64,000 nucleotides of DNA from Sellimonas sp963559135 (GTDB lineage: Bacteria; Bacillota; Clostridia; Lachnospirales; Lachnospiraceae), in contig CAUWJP010000003.1 of the NCBI GenBank assembly GCA_963559135.1, positions 1-64,000 of the forward strand. Reading direction: 5' to 3'. The notes under the pieces were generated by a model, which worked only from the letters and a program-made list of their open reading frames with translations, made no database searches and was not told where the DNA came from. The position numbers and the translations under genes are program-made. Below are positions 63,408 through 64,000 of the stretch, in pieces (position 1 is the stretch's first letter; the number at the start of each line of letters is the position of its first letter).

Positions 63408-63433
63408 TTCTGTGAATGAAGGAGAGAGAAAGA

Positions 63434-64000
63434 ATGGAAAAGACGAATGAGTTTATGAAGACCGGAAAGGTATTTCCGCTTCTGATGTCTATGTCGGTAC
63501 CGATGATGCTTTCCATGCTGATCCAGTCGTTGTATAATATTGTCGACAGTATTTATGTATCAAGGCTTGGAACGGACGCTCTGACGGCGGTTTCGCTTGC
63601 CTTTCCACTGCAGAACGTGGTGACATCGGTGGCAGTCGGAATCGGAGTCGGAATCAGTTCGGCCATTGCGATTCATCTTGGGGCTGGAAAGCAGGAGAAA
63701 GCGAACAGGGCTGCAACGATTGGAATTGCGCTGACGGTGATTCATTGTATTTTGTTTGTGATTCTTGGCCTGCTTGTGACAAGGCCGTTTCTTGCAATGT
63801 TTACAAAAAATAAAGCGATTGTGGATCTGGCATGCGACTACACTTATATTGTACTGTGTCTGTCCTTTGGGTGCCTTTTACAGATTGCCTTTGAGAAGAT
63901 TTTTCAGGGAATCGGGGAGATGAAGATTACGATGATTCTTCTCGCAACCGGGGCGATCATCAATATCATTTTGGATCCGATTATGATTTTCGGACTTTTT
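63434..64000 (+). CDS. MATE-family efflux transporter (partial, runs off the window)
   Basis: The 189 residues present form the N-terminal part of a MATE antiporter: VFPLLMSMSVPMMLSMLIQS, then YNIVDSIYVSRLGTDALTAV, and about five membrane segments so far. ATG 63434 follows AAGGAGAG. The frame is open to the last base. It probably exports drugs or metabolites using Na+ or H+. The leader hairpin upstream suggests regulated expression. Confidence 0.88.
   Translation, partial: MEKTNEFMKTGKVFPLLMSMSVPMMLSMLIQSLYNIVDSIYVSRLGTDALTAVSLAFPLQNVVTSVAVGIGVGISSAIAIHLGAGKQEKANRAATIGIALTVIHCILFVILGLLVTRPFLAMFTKNKAIVDLACDYTYIVLCLSFGCLLQIAFEKIFQGIGEMKITMILLATGAIINIILDPIMIFGLF

Overview
The window looks like chromosome of a spore-forming gut Firmicute of the Lachnospiraceae type (Blautia / Mediterraneibacter / Roseburia-like). 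The basis is moderately AT-rich DNA, strong AGGAGG-type ribosome sites, many small carbohydrate operons each with its own regulator, YesM/YesN-type two-component genes, spoIID and spoIIQ sporulation genes, a T-box-controlled ileS and a Gram-positive LexA box. No rRNA, tRNA, CRISPR array, complete IS element or prophage was seen. The genus call is inference.

Layout. 0-1 kb: a decayed TetR gene and a DUF6054-like gene. 1.07-10.65 kb: a LacI regulator and an operon for an Rbs-type sugar ABC transporter, a GH3 beta-glycosidase and a YicI-like GH31 alpha-xylosidase; this fits import and intracellular breakdown of xyloglucan-type oligosaccharides, with three related LacI-type operators. 10.8-16.2 kb: an HTH/LuxR regulator, then a compositionally foreign patch with coding remnants and a large sortase-type surface protein broken by two +1 shifts in G runs. 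16.3-25.3 kb: a divergent AraC regulator and a GH5 / GPH symporter / GH42 / GH30 / GH43 operon of cytoplasmic enzymes for beta-linked oligosaccharides. 25.4-33.2 kb: LysR and aldo/keto reductase, an HPr-like protein, LysR/YoaK/acyltransferase, and an AraC/MarR/FUSC set.

33.3-43.9 kb is the most interesting block. A 40-residue small-protein gene precedes an Mgl-type galactose/glucose ABC transporter. Its binding protein is circularly permuted relative to the normal MglB order, and a canonical homologue in the same window (42883-43899) shows this directly. Its permease carries a ~220-residue coiled-coil cytoplasmic extension. Downstream are a YesN response regulator, a YesM kinase and two further binding proteins with no transporter of their own, probably a sugar-sensing module that controls the permuted transporter.

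44-48.9 kb: a PLC-like protein, a bacterial protein with two NBR1-like Ig domains, and a surface protein gene interrupted by one in-frame amber codon before its wall-sorting signal. 48.9-51.2 kb: an SOS mutagenesis operon (96-aa protein, Y-family polymerase, YolD) behind a LexA box. 51.4-53.3 kb: an XRE/TPR regulator and a degenerate GGDEF protein. 53.3-53.9 kb: a gene-free stretch with a dense cluster of DnaA boxes. 53.9-64 kb: dacF-type carboxypeptidase, T-box plus type-2 ileS, glycogen phosphorylase, spoIID, spoIIQ, and the start of a MATE exporter with an attenuator-like leader.
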